Shown one piece after another: positions 62,063 through 64,000 of a stretch of DNA of 64,000 bases; the stretch's first letter is position 1, and each line of letters opens with the position of its first letter. Origin of the DNA: Acidobacteriota bacterium. Its GTDB lineage: Bacteria > Acidobacteriota > Terriglobia > Acidiferrales > UBA7541. Both the position numbers and the translations under genes were made by a program. The stretch lies in contig PLUM01000101.1 of assembly GCA_003165465.1 (NCBI GenBank), positions 21,813 to 85,812 on the forward strand, written 5' to 3'. The notes beneath the pieces are model-generated. The model saw only the letters and a list, made by a program, of their open reading frames with translations, ran no database searches and was not told the DNA's origin.

Positions 62063-62149
62063 AGGAACCCCGCCTCTGAAGAAGCGGGCTGCAGCAAACC
62101 TCCGTTGCTCGCGCCAGTGTTGTAGCCCGGGTCTTCAGACCCGGGGCCT
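62063..62149. repeat. REPIN-like inverted repeat, family B copy 3
   Basis: The left part CCCCGCCTCTGAAGAAGCGG ends in GGCTGC. The right part is GTAGCCCGGGTCTTCAGACC then CGGGG. It lies in the 266-bp gap before a minus-strand unknown gene. Confidence 0.8.
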
Positions 62150-62205
62150 TTGCGCCCGCACGATCCCGCCACGATGGAAACATGGTTCCTGTTCCGCAGG
62201 CAGAC

Positions 62206-62571
62206 TCAAAGATCCAATTGCCCGAGGAGCGCGTCGAGGTTTGATTCATCGACCATAAAATCGGGCGTTTTTGCCGATAACTCTTCCACTTCGTCGAAGG
62301 CCTGAAACAGCCGCATCTTGGCGACGGCGTATTCCTCGGTCCCAGTGAATGCTCGGCCAGTGCGCGCGGACCATTTTTCCAGGGCGTCTTTCACAATGAA
62401 AATTCGCACGGGAAAAACATGCTTCCGGTCGACGGACGTCATGTACACATACTCGGTCCCGGCGAACTCGCCGCGCTTGGATTTCTCGACTTCATAAAAA
62501 TAGTATTGGTACACGTAACCGGTCGCCGCCGAATAACTTTTCACGCGGTGCGCGGCTTCTGGACGAGGCAT
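62206..62571 (-). CDS. Conserved-looking small protein, unknown function
   Basis: 121 residues from ATG 62571 (TTG 62586 possible). Beta-rich N-terminal half (TGYVYQYYFYEVEKSKRG, TEYVYMTSVDRKHVFPVRIF), then helices (EEYAVAKMRLFQAFDEVEEL) and an acidic tail. No family recognised. The composition is that of a real protein and no competing ORF explains the region. It lies just left of the IS element. Confidence 0.65.
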   Translation of the reverse strand: MPRPEAAHRVKSYSAATGYVYQYYFYEVEKSKRGEFAGTEYVYMTSVDRKHVFPVRIFIVKDALEKWSARTGRAFTGTEEYAVAKMRLFQAFDEVEELSAKTPDFMVDESNLDALLGQLDL

Positions 62572-62713
62572 AAAAAGATTATTCAAGCCAAAAGCAATCC
62601 TGTCAACCCGCGAACGGCTATCGGGTGCATTAGAAAACAGTGCGAAAGATCGATTGCGTCACTTCGGCTGCTAAAGCCGCACTGCCCCCACAACTTTTAT
62701 GGCACGGCTGAAG

Positions 62714-63998
62714 AGGCTGCGGAAAAAATCACTAACCTACGGTGTTGACCCTCCGAAGTGCTGTTTTTTTGAGTTCAGCCGCTGTTTTCCAGCTGTTTTG
62801 CTCTTCTTTCCGCGGTTGTTGCGCCTCTCCGCAGACACTACTCCCTCGACCTACACCGCTGGAATCAGTTTCGCCAGACGCACCAGATTGATGGCCGTGG
62901 CCAACAACTGGAACAACCAATTCACCTTCTTCACTCCCCGCACCTTCACCTGCCGCAGAATGCTGTCCAGCTTCGCCCAGCCAAACACCTTCTCGATCAA
63001 CTTCCGTTTCCGCTGGCTGATCGCATAGCCTGGATCCTGCCGCTCCGATTCCGTCAGCCAGTTCGGCCAGTGCGGATTCGGTTCGTACTCGGCCACATGC
63101 GGCACCACCTTGCGTTGCCGCAACCCCGCAATGAATTCTTTTTCCTGATACAGCTTGTCGGCTCCCAGCGTGATCGCCCGCGTTTGCTCGTTCACCCGGC
63201 CCGGACTCCGGCCCATCTGGTCCAGCATCGCCAGCGCCGCTTCTCGTTCGGCCGACGTGCTGCTTTGCGTGGCCAGCGCCGCCAGTACCAGTCCGCTGCG
63301 GTTCTCCATCAGCACATGTCCCAGATAGCTCGGCCGCGCTTCCCCCGCCGCGCTTTTCTTGAACAACCGCGCCTCCGGATCGCTCTTCGATTCATGCGTG
63401 TCCCGCAGCAACTTCTTCCCTCCCGATCCGCTCCCTTTCTCCGGCGGTTTCTCCTTCGGCACGAAACTCTTCCGGCTGGCCCACGCCTGGATCAGCGTCC
63501 CATCCACCGTGAAATAGTCCTCGCTCAGCAGATCGTGTTCCCCGGCCTGACGTATCACCGCCTCCAGCAACCGTTGCGATACTTCCCCCGCCATCAGCCG
63601 TTCCCGATTCTTCGTGAACACCGTCACGTCCCACACTTCATCGCTCGAATTCAATCCCACAAACCACCGGTACAAAAAATTGTATTTCAACTGCTCTATC
63701 AGTTGCCGCTCGCTGCGGATCGAATACAGCGCCTGCAACAACAGCGCCCGCAGCAACCGCTCCGGCGCGATCGACGGCCGCCCTCGCCGCGCGTACAACG
63801 CCTCAAAATGCGTCCACATCTCGCTCAGCCCGCGATCCACCATGGGCCGAATTCGCCGAAGTGGATGATCGCGGGCAATTCGATCTTCCAATGGAATGTA
63901 GCTAAACACTTCGCCTTGCTTTTCGTCGGGTCCGCGCATGTCGTCTTAGATGTGCAAACCTCGCTCCGGTTGCCAGCCAGCGACTTTTTCCGCAGCCT
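62714..63998. mobile_element. Complete IS5-type insertion sequence with terminal inverted repeats
   Basis: The left end AGGCTGCGGAAAAAATC (62714-62730) and the right end GACTTTTTCCGCAGCCT (63982-63998) are inverted with one mismatch in 17. They enclose one transposase. Length is about 1.29 kb. The target duplication cannot be checked because only 2 bp follow on the right. Confidence 0.88.
62851..63939 (-). CDS. IS5-family transposase
   Basis: A 362-residue DDE transposase. N-terminal DUF772-like domain (FSYIPLEDRIARDHPLRRIR, LLRALLLQALYSIRSERQLI, YRWFVGLNSSDEVWDVTVFT). First Asp in DYFTVDGTLIQAWAS, second in ITLGADKLYQEKEF, Glu in RKLIEKVFGWAKLD. The frame is intact and apparently functional. 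Both ends of the IS are present around it. Confidence 0.95.
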   Translation of the reverse strand: MRGPDEKQGEVFSYIPLEDRIARDHPLRRIRPMVDRGLSEMWTHFEALYARRGRPSIAPERLLRALLLQALYSIRSERQLIEQLKYNFLYRWFVGLNSSDEVWDVTVFTKNRERLMAGEVSQRLLEAVIRQAGEHDLLSEDYFTVDGTLIQAWASRKSFVPKEKPPEKGSGSGGKKLLRDTHESKSDPEARLFKKSAAGEARPSYLGHVLMENRSGLVLAALATQSSTSAEREAALAMLDQMGRSPGRVNEQTRAITLGADKLYQEKEFIAGLRQRKVVPHVAEYEPNPHWPNWLTESERQDPGYAISQRKRKLIEKVFGWAKLDSILRQVKVRGVKKVNWLFQLLATAINLVRLAKLIPAV

Positions 63999-64000
63999 GT

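Overview
The window looks like an Acidobacteriota chromosome, most likely Terriglobia. The basis is moderately high GC, a VWFA-related protein of the acidobacterial type, a TonB-dependent-receptor-like protein with an N-terminal carboxypeptidase-regulatory-like domain, a PilZ protein with a BY-kinase-like N-terminus, DUF4337 and DUF6152 proteins, and many GTAG-headed palindromic intergenic repeats. This assignment is inference from protein families; no rRNA or tRNA gene was seen.

Layout. (1) 1-2323: the 3' part of a RecQ-like helicase fused to a ComFC-like phosphoribosyltransferase, overlapping a DprA-family gene. This resembles the PRTase/DprA pairing of ShosTA-type anti-phage systems and is cut by the left window edge. 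(2) 2500-8341: leucyl aminopeptidase, smpB, then a secretin with TPR and cohesin-like domains followed by two pseudopilins. (3) 8441-18129: FAD oxidoreductase, TonB-dependent-receptor-like protein, ACMSD-type amidohydrolase, MFS transporter, a secreted protein and a multicopper oxidase. (4) 18344-21981: a three-gene cassette of a divergent archaeal-type B-family DNA polymerase, a small helical protein and a RecA/ImuA-like protein without a Walker A motif. (5) 22191-28643: PspC, AI-2E-type permease, small membrane protein, TonB-domain protein, beta-propeller, DUF72 and PilZ. (6) 28786-35940: a tightly overlapped histidine operon, hisI-G-D-C-HAD-B-H-F-A. It is preceded by a consensus-like promoter, a 24-codon leader peptide with six His codons and an intrinsic terminator, which together form a his attenuator. 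(7) 35977-47636: DUF4337, then a heme locus. The minus-strand operon is ccsA-hemA-C-D-B-L and the plus-strand genes are hemE-N-G. A broken DUF2339 gene lies between them. (8) 47726-55743: anti-sigma factor, alkyltransferase-like protein, a reductive pyrimidine/hydantoin catabolic operon (preT-preA-hydantoinase-ureidopropionase) and an M29 aminopeptidase. (9) 55880-63998: VWA protein, MoaD-MoaE fusion, secreted proteins, alpha/beta hydrolase, TIGR01777 epimerase, an unknown protein and a complete IS5-type insertion sequence.

How the genes work together. The his operon has most histidine genes (hisE is absent), and a HAD phosphatase sits where a histidinol-phosphatase would be expected. The heme genes cover glutamyl-tRNA to protoporphyrin IX, but no ferrochelatase is present. 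The pre/hyd operon would reduce, open and hydrolyse pyrimidines. Intergenic spaces carry at least six repeat types. Several have the layout of REPINs: two inverted hairpins, each headed by GTAG.

The strongest candidates for something new are the his leader/attenuator, the PolB2-like cassette, the RecQ-PRTase/DprA pair at the edge, and the GTAG-headed repeat families.
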